Below, piece after piece: positions 1-11,293 of a stretch of DNA of 64,000 nucleotides; positions within the stretch are counted from its first letter, which is position 1, and the number at the start of each line of letters is the position of its first letter. The notes below the pieces were generated by a model. The model was given only the letters and a program-made list of their open reading frames with translations. It had not been told where the DNA came from and made no database searches. The position numbers and the translations under genes are program-made. The DNA comes from Anaeramoeba flamelloides (lineage: Eukaryota > Metamonada > Anaeramoebidae). The stretch is taken from the NCBI GenBank assembly GCA_027625915.1, contig JANTQA010000023.1, positions 8,184,001 through 8,248,000 of the forward strand, read 5' to 3'.

Positions 1-668
1 ACTATTTATAGAAACCAATATATTAATAGAGTGGGAAAGTTATTTTTATTATAAGAAATTAATATAATTATTATTATTTTTTTAATTATATTACTTGGGA
101 ATACCAAATCTTCAATAATTATTTTTTTTTTAATTAACTAAAACAAGTTAAATTTGATTTTAAATTTACTTTATTCTATTTACCTTAGTTATTCAATTGA
201 GTTTGAAATTTTATTAATTAATAATATGCCGGTAGCATTATGAAACAAAAATTATTAATAATAAATTTTTTATTACTACACATAAAAAACTAATTTGTAC
301 CACACTAGATATACAATTGACTTTGTTAATTCAAAAAAATCCATTTTTAATTGTCAAGATTATCAAAATTGAAAATTAAAATACTTCAAACACAATTCTT
401 ATATAATAAGATTTTATCCATTAAGAAATTAAATATTTTTTGTTTAATTTCTGGGTTTTACTAATTAAAAACATTGGAAGAAAAAGCTTAAAAAATATGA
501 ATTGACACATCTTGTTCAAAATGGAAAATTTTTACTCATGATTATCTCTTCCTGTTAAAACTTGAAATCAAAATACTTTATAAAAAATTGCAAATTTAAG
601 ATATCTAGAAATATAAAGGATAAAGAAAATTTGAGTAATTTTTTTTTTTTAAAAAAATTTGTAAAAAT
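1..668. other. Gene-free A+T-rich stretch
   Basis: I see no open frame with protein-like composition and no clear repeat arms here. The stretch is homopolymer-rich A+T sequence. It ends where a dispersed inverted-repeat element begins. Confidence 0.6.
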
Positions 669-671
669 AAA

Positions 672-1195
672 CCATTTTCTAGTCAAATAGGTATAGTTGT
701 GGTGAGTGGATAATATGTGTCTAAAGGGTTTGAATGGATATTAGAAGAAAAAATTAATTATTTTGGAAATTTCAAAATTCAAATCATTTTTTTTTTTCAT
801 TTTGATTTTTTTTTTTCTATAGCCTAATTTGTTTTTCAATTTTTTTTTTTATTGCAAGATCTATAGTTACAAAGTAAAAACCTGGTATTCTAATGTTACT
901 TCAAACAGTGGAAATGATTGTAGAGAAATGATATTGATTTCTATTGGAATTTTCTTTGGATCTTTAATTGAAGATCAAAATGTACATTGCTGTTTTTCTC
1001 AATGGGATACCTAAGAATTTGGAGTTTTTCTATTTTCAAGAAAATATATTGATTTATTAGTTTTGTTTCATATGGATACCAAATATTATCTGATGTTTAT
1101 TATTTTACTTATTTCTTATTTGTTCTTTATAGATCAATTATAAAAAATAATTGGTATTTGAAAAAAAAATGTTGGGTGACTTTGACTGAAACAAA
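672..1195 (-). mobile_element. Dispersed TIR element, family R, copy 1
   Basis: On the minus strand this copy matches the elements near 36.2, 41.7, 48.1 and 54.4 kb. Shared landmarks are a TTGAAGATC-type core word, a segment reading TTCTAATATCCATTCAAAC, and ends related to CAGTCAAAGG and its complement. The short open frame inside it (829-1014) is not protein-like. No transposase is visible, so this looks like a non-autonomous DNA element. Boundaries are approximate because the copies are diverged. Confidence 0.5.
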
Positions 1196-2148
1196 GTTTA
1201 GAATTTGATATAAACTATTGCAATTTGAAGTTATTATATTTTTTAATTTTGATTTGAATAGTCTCATTTTTTTATTTATCATTGACTAATGACAATATAA
1301 ATAATGTATTTTTATTTTTGATAGATAAAATTTTAGATTTTATTTCAAATATTTTTTAAAATAATGAAAAAAATAATTATAATAAATTCGAGAAAAAGAA
1401 AAAGGAGATAAACAACAAAATCAAGAAATTGTACTTTTTTATATTGGTTGTGTAGGATCGAAAACAAAGTATACAAATCTTTTTTACTGATCTCATATTT
1501 TAGAAAAATAGAAAAATGTCAAATCAAGACATAAATTCGAAAAAACAAGAACTTTTAATACTATTTTAACAATTAAAACCAATTTTACAATTTTTTTTGG
1601 GATTGTTTTTTTTGAATTTGAGAAAAATTCTTGAAATGTAAAAAGTGATTTCTGAATTTTTGAAGTTTTTTTGAGAAGGTTTATTTTTCATTTTTTTATT
1701 TTTTGGGAATTGAGATGTGATGGTATTTGGTGAAAAAAATCTTCATTATCTTTATTATACATCACCTGATATTGAATTCTCAAGCCTTTCCACATTACTG
1801 TAATTTAAATTGATATAAAACAAAAAGATTTAAACATTGTGAATGGAATTCCTCTATTTTGGTTTATAACTGATTTATTATTACTTTTGCAATTCGCCAT
1901 ATTAAAATGACCTTTCTTTTTGATTCTAAAAATTTTCAAAATTGTTGAGTTTGACTTGAATCGAATTTTGTAAAATATTTTACGAATAAAATAATTCCAG
2001 TTTCCTAGTTTGTGCTTAATGAGCTTTATCTTTTACCAATGCCAAATTTGAAAAGATAAAAGCAATAAGGCTCGAAAAAATAATTAATGTGGGGGGGCGT
2101 TTTTGAAATCTAAAAATAAATAAACAAATAAATATTTAATGAAGACCA
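1196..2148. other. Gene-free A+T-rich stretch
   Basis: No gene or RNA is recognised. The stretch includes a G7 run near 2091, which is unusual in this base composition. Confidence 0.5.
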
Positions 2149-4199
2149 CAGCACCCATAATAATTCGTGTTTTGATAACTGTTTTGTTTTTTTTTTAAAA
2201 AATAAATGTTGTTTTCAGATTTAAAATTGAGATAAAGTTAGAATAATTATTGTTTTTGAAGTAATGTTTGGTTTTCAAACTGTTTTTCAAAATATTAGTT
2301 TGTACTGATAAAGCAAAATTCTTTTAATCTGAAAAGATTGGAATTTTGAAGATATTTTATCTATTTTTTTTGGATCTCTGAAAAAAAATATTGTTGTCTT
2401 GATCAAGGTTACAGTATCAGTAAATCTTTCATACACCCCCCACCCTAAAGTCAATATAATGCCAAATTTCATAAATATTCAATTGAATTTGGTAAACAAA
2501 ACCCTTTTATCAACTTTAGAGAAATGGATTATCATTTTTAAAAAAATTCATTTTCCAATGAATTAAATTTCCTATAAAAAGATCTAATCGTTTTTGTTTG
2601 AATTTTTGAATCCAAAACCAAATAAGAAAAATTTTAAAAACATTTTTATTTTTTGGAAATCTCACTTTTAGCAATTATTGAGGGTTTGTATTACACTAAC
2701 CCCCTCGACAAAAATTCAAGAAAAAGAAAAAGAAAAATAAATCAAATATTCAGAGAAAATGTAATTAAGTATAAAATACTCCTATGGCTGTAATTAAAAG
2801 ATTCTGTTTATTCACTCTTTGAATTAGAAGTTACACAACTTTAGTTACTTCAAAATTCTCTCTTTAACGGATTAAGTGTTTTTCCTTTTAATACTTTTAA
2901 CCCTTAACAATAAATATTATAAATCAAATATTTAATAAATTTCTGAAAAAAAATTGATCTTTTTTTCGATTTTCAATTATTTATTGAATTTTGTGAAATT
3001 TAAGAGTTTAGACAATATTCTTTTTTCAAATATTCAAGAGTATAAACAAGGAACTGTTTGTATTAAAATCAGTTATTTGATAATATCTAGTATTTTTTTT
3101 TTTATTAGATTTATTTATTTGAATTCTATTTTATTTTTTTGAAAATCTTTAAAAAATTGAGAAATAATTGTAAAGTCTATTGATACATTTAATTTCTGTG
3201 TTGTTAATAACTCACTGAAACAATTAAGATTGAGTTATTATTTATATTGATTGAAAATAATCAAATTAAAAATTATTTCTTAAGATTATAAGTTGAATTT
3301 TCCAGGTTTCAAATAGTATTTTGGGATTCTTTTTGTTTCATGGTTTGGTTGTTTTTCTCAGATTTTTTTTTGTCAACAAAAAGAAAAAATTGATTCGAAC
3401 TGTTCTTTGAATATGGAAATTAGATTTTTTTCCAGTTGAAAATAATTATTTTTAAATAATTTTTTGAAATTACACATTTTTTTTATACCCGAGTTATTCC
3501 AAAAAAGTGGTTTGATTTTAAAAGTATAAATTTTATTGTACATTCTCCTTCACAGACAATAAGATTTCAATCTTCTTCAAAGAAAATAATTGTTTTTTGA
3601 AATAAATCAAGAAATTTTTTACCACCTCTTGAAATTTCAAAATGAGATAAAATGAATCAAACTTTTTAAAAACAAGAATTCATTTCAGAAAATAGCTTTA
3701 AAAGTGAGTTTAGTTTTAGAGTAATCACATTTTTATTTTATTTTGAAATTTCAAGAGGTGGTAAAAAATTTCTTGAATTATCTAATAAATTTACAATCAA
3801 GTTTTTTTAGTTTACTATCCACTCAAATTTGATCAATATGGGTTTTTATTTTTGTTTTGTAATGTGTAATTGTTTTTTTGAATTTTATTGGGAAGTTGGG
3901 CTAAGAGTTTGAGTGGTACTTTTGAGATTTGATTTTACTTTTTTTGTTTCTTGTCTGATCTGGATCTTTGAGGAAAAAGGAACAGAAAATTTTGGAAAGC
4001 GACAGAAAATGAACTGTTGTGCTAAGAGTTTGTTTTGTTTGGGTGTTTTTTAGTAAAACACTGAAATAAAATTTTTTTAACAACATTAAAAAAAAAAAAA
4101 AACTCTTGTTAAAATTAAAAAAAACAGCTATTTCGAAACAACAATTTTTTTTCTCAAAAACACAAACAGTTATCAAAACACGGGTTATTGTGGGCACTG
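2149..4199. mobile_element. ~2.05 kb element with terminal inverted repeats (Tc1/mariner-like ends)
   Basis: The left end (2149-2220) and the right end (4135-4199, read on the minus strand) are inverted copies of one another. Both read through CGTGTTTTGATAACTGTTT. The right end closes with CACTG next to TA, which resembles the CAGTG...TA ends of Tc1/mariner transposons. No transposase-like frame is seen between the arms, so it is either decayed or non-autonomous. A second, smaller palindromic element is nested at 3607-3776. The element stops about 110 bases from the last recognisable G-alpha exon, on that gene's downstream side. Confidence 0.55.
3607..3776. repeat. Palindromic mini-element, arms ~48 bp
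   Basis: The left arm TCAAGAAATTTTTTACCACC and its continuation through TCTTGAAATTTCAAAAT are mirrored on the right as TTTTGAAATTTCAAGAGGTG, with about 70 bp between the arms. A related single arm lies at about 38985-39036. It looks like a small fold-back element inside the larger 2149-4199 element. Confidence 0.65.
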
Positions 4200-4308
4200 T
4201 AAAGCTAATTTATCAGGTTTTTGACATCTTTAAAAAATGAATTGTTTCCTTTGAAAAGGTGTATTGCGTTTTCAAATCGTAATTAAAAAAAAATAAATTA
4301 TCAAAGAA

Positions 4309-5222
4309 TTAGAAAGAATGAAAAAGAAATTCAAACGTCCAAGGTGTTTCTCCAAAATTGAACGAAATTTTGTTCAAACCAGTTGTTGGGATTCGACAGA
4401 ACAAAATATCTTTGTCAGTTGGAGAGTATTCTGGGTCTCCGATTCGGTCTATGCTATCAAGATAACTAATTTGGTTATTGAAAAATATAAAGTAAGAAAT
4501 TTCATAAATATTTTTTCAAAAAAGTTAAAAAAAATAATTCAAGACTTTTTGGATCTCAAATAATTGGTAACCAAAAAGCAAAAGAAAATGAAAAAGCCAA
4601 GGAAAAATGACTTACTGGTTTGAGGAATCAGGAAGATGGAACTTGTGCCTATTCTTGTAGGCAGTCTTTAAAGCAGGATCTGCCCATAGTTGTTTAATTT
4701 TTTTCACTGTCTCTTTTTTCAATTCTTTTATTTCACTTGTCTTGATATTGGCAAACTCACGGGCCAATTCCTTTTTTTCAGAGGAAGCAATTTAATTCAC
4801 AAATTTAAAACAAAAAGGAAAATGTGGAATTTAAAAAATAATGAATAAAAAAAGTTAAAAATATACAAAGGAAAAAGAAAAAAGGAACAAAAAACAAGAT
4901 CGAAACAAACATGATTCTTTTTTTCAAGCTTCCAGCCAAACGATTTGCAGGCGTTCACCATTTGAACAATATGTATCACCGCGTTCTTCCGAATAGTGGT
5001 AAAATAGGTTTCACGATCGGTCTGCCGGAAGCCACCTTTGTGCAAAATTAACAATTGCTTGATAAAGGTGGATTTACCTGATTCGCCTGTTCCTAAGACA
5101 AGGATGTTGACTTGGTTCCGAACTTCTTCTTGTTCAATTTGTAATTCTTCTTCAATTTGTGCATTTTTTTGTTTTTTGGCATTCTGTTTCTTTTTTGCTT
5201 GTTTTGATCCTTTTGGTCCCAT
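4309..5222 (-). CDS. G-protein alpha subunit, N-terminal half only (three exons)
   Basis: The P-loop reads GTGESGKSTFIKQLLILHKG, the hallmark of heterotrimeric G-protein alpha subunits. I propose exon 1 at 5222-4911, exon 2 at 4770-4616 and exon 3 from 4465. Donors are GTTTGT and GTAAGT, and the phases agree (0, then 2). Exon 2 gives a helical-domain piece with LPDSSN. Exon 3 gives YLDSIDRIGDPEYSPTDKD and the switch I region (CRIPTTG). The next expected block, DVGGQ (switch II), NKxD and the C-terminal receptor-contact helix are not found on the minus strand down to base 1. The open frame simply runs to a stop at 4309, giving 207 residues where about 350 are usual. The start MGPKGS is chosen because it fits an N-myristoylation signal; upstream codons are low-complexity. 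Either the 3' half is lost, or it lies beyond the window across a transposon-filled intron (a possible GTTTGA donor lies near 4341). Confidence 0.8.
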
Positions 5223-7589
5223 TGAAAAAAAAAAAAAAAGAGAATTATAAAAAATTTGGGTAAAAGTTGTCTTGGTAAAAAATAAAAAATGATCCAAGTT
5301 CATCAGAAAAGGGAAATTTTGGTTTTGAAATGAGGAATTAACTCAAATTAAATGATAAAAAGTCTTATGTGTTGTTGCTCCTTTTTTTTCTTGACTTTTA
5401 ATAGGTCTAATTCAATAATCTAATCAATAAATTTCAGAATTGATTTTCTCTTCAGTTTTACAAAAGTGAAATAATTTTTCAGAAGAGTAATTTATCTAAA
5501 ATTGTAGATTTTGTGATTAACTGTAAAATCTAAAACGTTCAAATTTTCATAAACCCGGTATTTCCATTTTTGATCAACTAAAAAATATAAGTAAAAATTC
5601 AGAAAATTAGAATAATTTTCTGATAAAGATATAAATTAAAGTACAACTTATAACCATTCCAATTGGGGTGTTGGTTAAATATTCTGAGCCCATCATTTTT
5701 AAACCTTTAGTATATGTATAAATCAAAAAAAAACCAAATCTTAAAATTTTATTGAAGAGATGACTGAAAATTAAAAATATAATTTTGGTTTTAAATTTTA
5801 AAATGTCTAACCATTTTTTTCAATTTATAATAAACTAAATTTAAGATTAAATAACCCAATTTTTTTTTATAACTTTTTTTTATTTTATTTTTAGACAAAA
5901 AACAAATCTACCTAATATATAGAACTGGATATTAAAATAGTAATTTTTTTATTTTAATAGATAACTTCAATTTATAAAAATATTTATTTTCAAAATTTGA
6001 TTTTGAATGGGTCAATCATTTTGAAATAGAGTTTATATTTAATAAATTTTAATTTGAGAAAGGAGTTTGATTATTTTGGATTTACATTAAATTAACAAAA
6101 ATTATTTGATAAAAAAATATATCCTTGGGGGTTTTCAATTTATAATTATATACGCAATTTAAAAAAAAATGTTTGATAAAAGTATTCAAATAAAAGAGTT
6201 CAAAAGTAAATAAAATGTTTCCTAATTATTTTTTAAACATAAAATTGTTTTTTTGTGAGATTTTGAGTAAATAATTTTGTAAAAAAATACAGATAAGAAA
6301 GAAATTAGAGCTCTTATAAAATTTAAGATTATTACACTGTAGTCAATGTGGAATGATTTAGAGAATTCCTTATATTTTTATTTAAAATTTGAAAATTTTC
6401 TGATATTCTTATTTTAACTTCAAACAAAGGAAAATAAGAATTGTTTTCCTAATAAAAATTGTTTTTAAATATGATAATAAAAGTTATTTTAGAAGAGTTT
6501 GTCAAAAAAATTATTTACAAAGTTGTTTAATTGATAACAGTGTGATTTTCAAATGTCTCAATTTCAAACCAGTTGAATAGCATATTTTGGTCCTAGGAAC
6601 CAAAAAAATTGTCCAATAAAAACTAAAAAAAAGTGCTTGATAATTTGGGAAATGTTTAGAAAAAGAATAAATTTCATTTCTTTATTTAAAAATAATGTCT
6701 ATTTCTGAAAATTGTTTTTCGTTTTTCTTCCAAAGTAAAAAAAATATCATTTCAAAAAAAAAATTAAAAAAATTTTATTTCTTTTTTTTCATTTGGAAAA
6801 AGGAGAAAAGAAACAGTTTATAAGAGGATTTCAAAATTAGAAAAAAAAGATAATTATAATGAAATAAAAATCTTAAATAAAAACATTTTTTTTTCTCTAT
6901 CAATCCAAGAAAATTTTAGAGGAATGTTCAAAATCATTCATTGTTAAAAAGACCAGGTACAGGTAAATTTTTAAGTTTGATCGTTTTTGAGAAATGGTTA
7001 ACAAACCGGGATCAAAAGAGGAAATAGAGACCTATTGTTAGGATGGACAATCTAGTTTCTCTTAGTAAAATTGAAACCAAGTTTTGTCTCAAATGTAGAA
7101 AATATAAAATTTAACTTCAATACTACAGTTAGCTACATTGCAAGAATGAGATCCTTTGAAGGATATTTTCTTCAAAGAATCATTAAAAAAAAACAAATTA
7201 GTGCTTTTGGTTGAATTTGTTTGGTTGGTTATTAGTTTCGACGAGTTAGAACCTGAATTGAAAAAATAAATAACTTTTCATATTGTTTCATTTATTCAAA
7301 AATCCCCAATTTATAATTCTTCGTTTTCGATCCCCTTCCAGACTAAATATAATAATATTTTTCTGGTAAGAAGATTATATTAATCCTCCTTCTTCAAACT
7401 CCTCAATATCATCTTATATCACTTCAAACTTTCACATTTTTTTTCTTTTTTCAAGTAAAAACTTATAATATAACAAGGAAATTGTTTCCAAATCAAAACA
7501 ATAAAGACTTTTATTTTGTTAAGGTAAAAAATAAAAGTAATTTTTATAATTCAGCCCTTTTCCTAAAATAAGCACTTTGGTTTTTTAAA
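5223..7589. other. Intergenic, no gene seen
   Basis: A+T-rich sequence with no supported gene. A patch at about 6945-7130 is less homopolymeric than its surroundings, but I could not read any protein family or RNA fold in it. Confidence 0.5.
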
Positions 7590-8530
7590 GCTATATTACA
7601 TAGTAAACTATTGTATCGATTAGAAATATTTGATTTAACAAAAATATATTTTAAAGATATCGATAGTTGGATTAATAAAAAAAGTTATAATTTTTTTATT
7701 AATCAACCCACATTCACTAAGGCTTATTTATAAATCAGGTGCAAAATTGTTCCTGTCAGAATAACAATATATAATAGAAGATTTTAGTTAATTCAAATTA
7801 ATAATCAAACTCCTTGGTTTTGATGAATTAATTAATTACCTTCATTTTAGAGAAAAAAGAATTTGAAAATATTAACTGGTAATCAAATAACTTAAAAGAA
7901 ATAGAATTTGAACTGAATAAAAATCAAATTAATCAATTAGAAAATATATCAAGTTGAAAATGTCGTTAGGTTTTTTTGAATTTAAAAGAATTGAGTAAAA
8001 TCTAAGATTTTTCGTTATTCTTTTGAATTCTGGAAAAGCTAGGCACTTGATGGGCACTTTCGTTAGGTTTCCCAGAATTCAAAAGAATTGATTAAAATCA
8101 AATATTTTACTAAATACTTTTCTTTTCGTTTGTGAATTAAAAACAACCTAACAAAAAAATATATTTAAGTTGGAAATGTTCAACTTCCATTTTAAAACTT
8201 TGAAATTTTACAAATTATTTAAACAGTTACTCTTATGTTATGAATAAAAATAAATCAAAATATTGAGATCTATGTATAAGAAAAAATAATTTAGATATCA
8301 TTGAAGTATTGTACCATTTTCTTTGGAATTGCTCGGTCAATTAAAATAATCTTAAAATCTGGATATCTGAATGAAAAAAATAATTAATATATCTAATATA
8401 TTCAAAAATAATAATTTTCTTAATAATATTATAAAAAAAGACTCATCAAGTTTTTTAGCCTTAGTGGAAATAAACTTCTTTTTGAGTCTTTAATAAGATT
8501 CCTAAATTTTTATTTAGGAATTTGGGCACA
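7590..8530 (+). mobile_element. LINE (non-LTR) reverse-transcriptase C-terminal remnant, copy L1
   Basis: Broken reading frames give pieces such as LLYRLEIFDLT and INQPTFTKAYL, and end in FLALVE. They line up in order with the remnant at 49.93-51.1 kb (same orientation), which supports a common LINE-type open frame over its last few hundred codons. Several stops show it is dead. Two palindromic units with GTTAGG boundaries (7964-8043 and 8061-8152) sit inside it. Assignment to a LINE rests on the linked copies at 32 and 57 kb, which retain a Cys/His knuckle near the C terminus. Confidence 0.5.
7964..8152. repeat. Palindrome cluster A (two units, CGTTAGG-bounded)
   Basis: Unit 1 (7964-8043) folds on AAAAGAAT/ATTCTTTT and TTGAATTCTGGAAAA-type arms. 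Unit 2 (8061-8152) opens with CGTTAGG and closes with CCTAAC, but its inner arms are degraded. Between the units is a GGCACTTGATGGGCACTTT spacer like the 10-mer spacers of the other clusters. Confidence 0.6.
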
Positions 8531-8613
8531 CAAGTGGGGCTAATAGCTCCTCCCTTAAATAATAATAAAAAAAAAAAAAACTTAACTATTTTTTTTTATA
8601 GTTTGATTATATA

Positions 8614-8615
<2 letters not shown>

Positions 8616-8655
<40 letters not shown>
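8616..8655. repeat. (TA)n microsatellite
   Basis: An almost uninterrupted TA run of about 40 bases. Confidence 0.9.
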
Positions 8656-8657
<2 letters not shown>

Positions 8658-8658
<1 letters not shown>

Positions 8659-9150
8659 AATGTATCCCTTAGCACCCCGGGTCTGCCTAAATTTCATCAA
8701 GTTTAAAATAAAAGATTTAAAATGGTATTGATCTACTAATATATTTATTTTATTATTTTTCTTTAATCCAGATTTGGATTATAATACAAACTCAAAATAG
8801 TTCAAAGATAAAGTAGTTATATTTTGGTATTTTTTTCGTTTTTGGAAAAATAATAATAATAATTCATTTTTACATTTTCTTTAAAGATTTTTATTTTTTT
8901 TTGAATTATTTAAATAAGAAATTTGATTATAATAATAGTAATTTAAAAATCCAATACATTGATTTATTAATAATTTCAATCAAAAAGATTTGTTAATTTT
9001 AATTTAAAAAGATAAAAAAAATATATTTATGAGAACTTTTCATTATTTGTTTTTAGATATAATTTCTATGAATATAAAAACAAGAGAACAATAAAATTCA
9101 TTTATTTAGGTCAAAATAAATAATTTAATATGAATAATTTTCTTCAACTT
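8658..9150 (+). repeat. Dispersed ~500 bp repeat, inverted relative to 43160-43660
   Basis: It begins with TTAGCACCCCGG and runs through AATCCAGATTTGG, TCAAAGATAAAGTAGTTAT and TTTTTACATTTTCTTTAAAG. The same words occur in the same order on the minus strand at 43660 down to about 43160. No coding sequence is apparent, and the family is unknown. Confidence 0.6.
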
Positions 9151-9801
9151 TTATTTGAGCTTTAGAAAATATTAAAGTTTTTACTATTTTTTAAAACTCC
9201 TACAGTGATGGATAATATTCATGTTCGGAGTCATAGAACTTGCGTTTCAAATGTATCCTTGCTTTTTATCTTTTTCTAGTTCAAAATCATTATATAATTA
9301 ACTACTGAATAGTATATAGACATTTAAATCAATTCTAAGGGTTAAATTCCTTGATCTTTTCAGAATATTTGATATGATCAATTGAATTTGATGAATATTT
9401 TTTCTTAATTTTTTCAGATAATTTTTTCGATTTTTTTTTATTGTATCTAAAAGTTTTCTCAAGTTGTAAACTTATTTTTTTCAAGAAATTTTCCACTTTT
9501 TATCTATTATTTTTAAAGTTTTATTTTTTAAAAAAAGAACCTCAGGAGACCAACACTATCCTCGATTATTGTTTATTGTTGGTTTTTTTAATCATTTGAA
9601 GTATATATCTGCAATAAAACTGAAATACTTGGTTTTTATTTTATAAGATCAGTTTTATGAATCTGCATGGGTTATTTTAATAAAAGGAATCATTATATCT
9701 TTTCCTTTTTTTTACATCATAATTTCTAAAACCAATTGATCAATCTAACCAGAGTCAATTTTAAGGTCTCCTAGTTTTTTGAGTGATAATTCTAAAATCT
9801 C
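9151..9801. other. Intergenic, no gene seen
   Basis: A+T-rich sequence, with nothing supported. Confidence 0.5.
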
Positions 9802-10197
9802 TTGATCACAATAGTAAATATGAATGTTGTAAAAAATAGATTTTTTACATTTTTCGAGATAAATAAATAGTTCCATGTAATTACCCTCAATTTGGTTTTA
9901 GTATACGAAACCAAACTACCGTTTTTATTTTTGGGATCAAATGGATTTTAAATTTAAAATCTAAAATCGTTTAGTAAATACCAATACATTGTTTGGAAAA
10001 TGATTTTTTTTTTAAAATTAAAAGATTGGTATTTACCAAACGATTTTTTGATTAAAATTTTTATTAGACTATCAAGATAATTAGATATTATATTTACAAT
10101 TACCATTTCTAATAAGTGCATGAAACTCTTTATTTATCTCGAAAATTGTAAAAACTCTCTTTTTTACAACATTCATATTTACTATTGTGATCAAAAA
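9802..10197. mobile_element. Fold-back element with ~70 bp inverted arms
   Basis: The left arm begins TTGATCACAATAGTAAATAT and runs on through ATGAATGTTGTAAAAAA to CGAGATAAATAAA. It is mirrored at about 10128-10197. A second, inner inverted pair (ATCGTTTAGTAAATACCAAT at about 9968, mirrored near 10030) is nested inside. There is no coding capacity. It is probably a non-autonomous DNA element. Confidence 0.65.
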
Positions 10198-11293
10198 ATT
10201 ACCTACAAGTTAGTCTTGGAACTTTCAAAGGTATATTAAGTCAAAGGTTATATTTTCACAGATTTATTGAGTTTTTGTGTTTTACCTCCGAATTTTCATC
10301 TTTTGCTTATTTAAGAGAAATTGAATATAAATGTTTCTCAGAGAAAACATATTGTGTAAAAAAGTATCAATATCTTGTTTTTTTTTCCAAAGTTAAAGAA
10401 AGGAGTTATTTTAATGTTATCCAAATTTTTCTGTAATGGGACGATTCAAAAAATTATTTGTTGTTTAGCAGAAAAAGCATCAAACAAAAAGTTATAAGTC
10501 TACCATAATTAGTGAAAAATAACTTTTTTCCATCGTTTTGAATTTTGATTAATACTTATTTTCTATTTTATCCATATTCGATGAATCTAAATCATTTTAT
10601 GAAAATAGAAGAGTGAGACAATATTGTTTTTTTTAAAAATAAATATACGCGATATTTGATGAGAGAACTATTGGAGGACTTGGATATTGTGAAAAATTCA
10701 AATTTTTTCAAAAATAATTAATTAACGTATATAAATAAATTGTGATTTTGAAAAATTAAAATAAAAAAGCCTAAAAGAACAAAAACTTATAAACTAAAAT
10801 CAACCACAAACCTGACATTCCTTTTCAGCCAAGTTGTTTTTTTGTGGAAAAAATAATTATCTTTGTTTGAAAAAGTTAATTCTTTTGTTTGTTTATTAAT
10901 CAACTTTGTAAAAATTACAGAACTCTTGTATTTCTTCTTAGAAAAAGGCTTTTATTTGTAGAAAAACTTTTATTTAAGAGTTGTCTTGATTTATAATTCA
11001 CTTGTTTTATATAACAATAATACCCACAATTTTTGTGAAAATCACAAATAACATTTTTACGATTCACAAGAACTTCTTTCTCTTGAATTTTCAATTTTTT
11101 TAGAAATTTGGAACAAGTTATAAATTTTTACATTTTTTACTTTTTTAAAGCATTTACCTTTTCTTTTTTTTCAATAACAAAAAACAAAAAAAAACTAAAG
11201 AAAAACAATCAATTTTGTCACCTTACTTAATCAAGACAACCCCTTTTTTTTCAATTTTTCCAAAAACCCAACCCTTTCACGTTTCCTATTTGA
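10198..11293. other. Intergenic / upstream region of the kinase
   Basis: No gene seen. The last ~150 bases turn A/C-rich on the plus strand, as also seen in the kinase and Lon introns, and may hold the kinase promoter and 5' UTR. No specific promoter element could be assigned. Confidence 0.45.

Noticed and set aside
3901-4197. 98-codon minus-strand frame next to G-alpha
   Set aside because: It coincides with the right terminal repeat of the 2149-4199 element and does not continue the G-alpha protein.
4318-4563. 81-codon plus-strand frame
   Set aside because: Antisense to G-alpha exon 3, whose protein match is unmistakable.
7964-8152. CRISPR-like array
   Set aside because: Units are palindromes of differing type without equal-length unique spacers, the genome is eukaryotic, and no cas genes are present.
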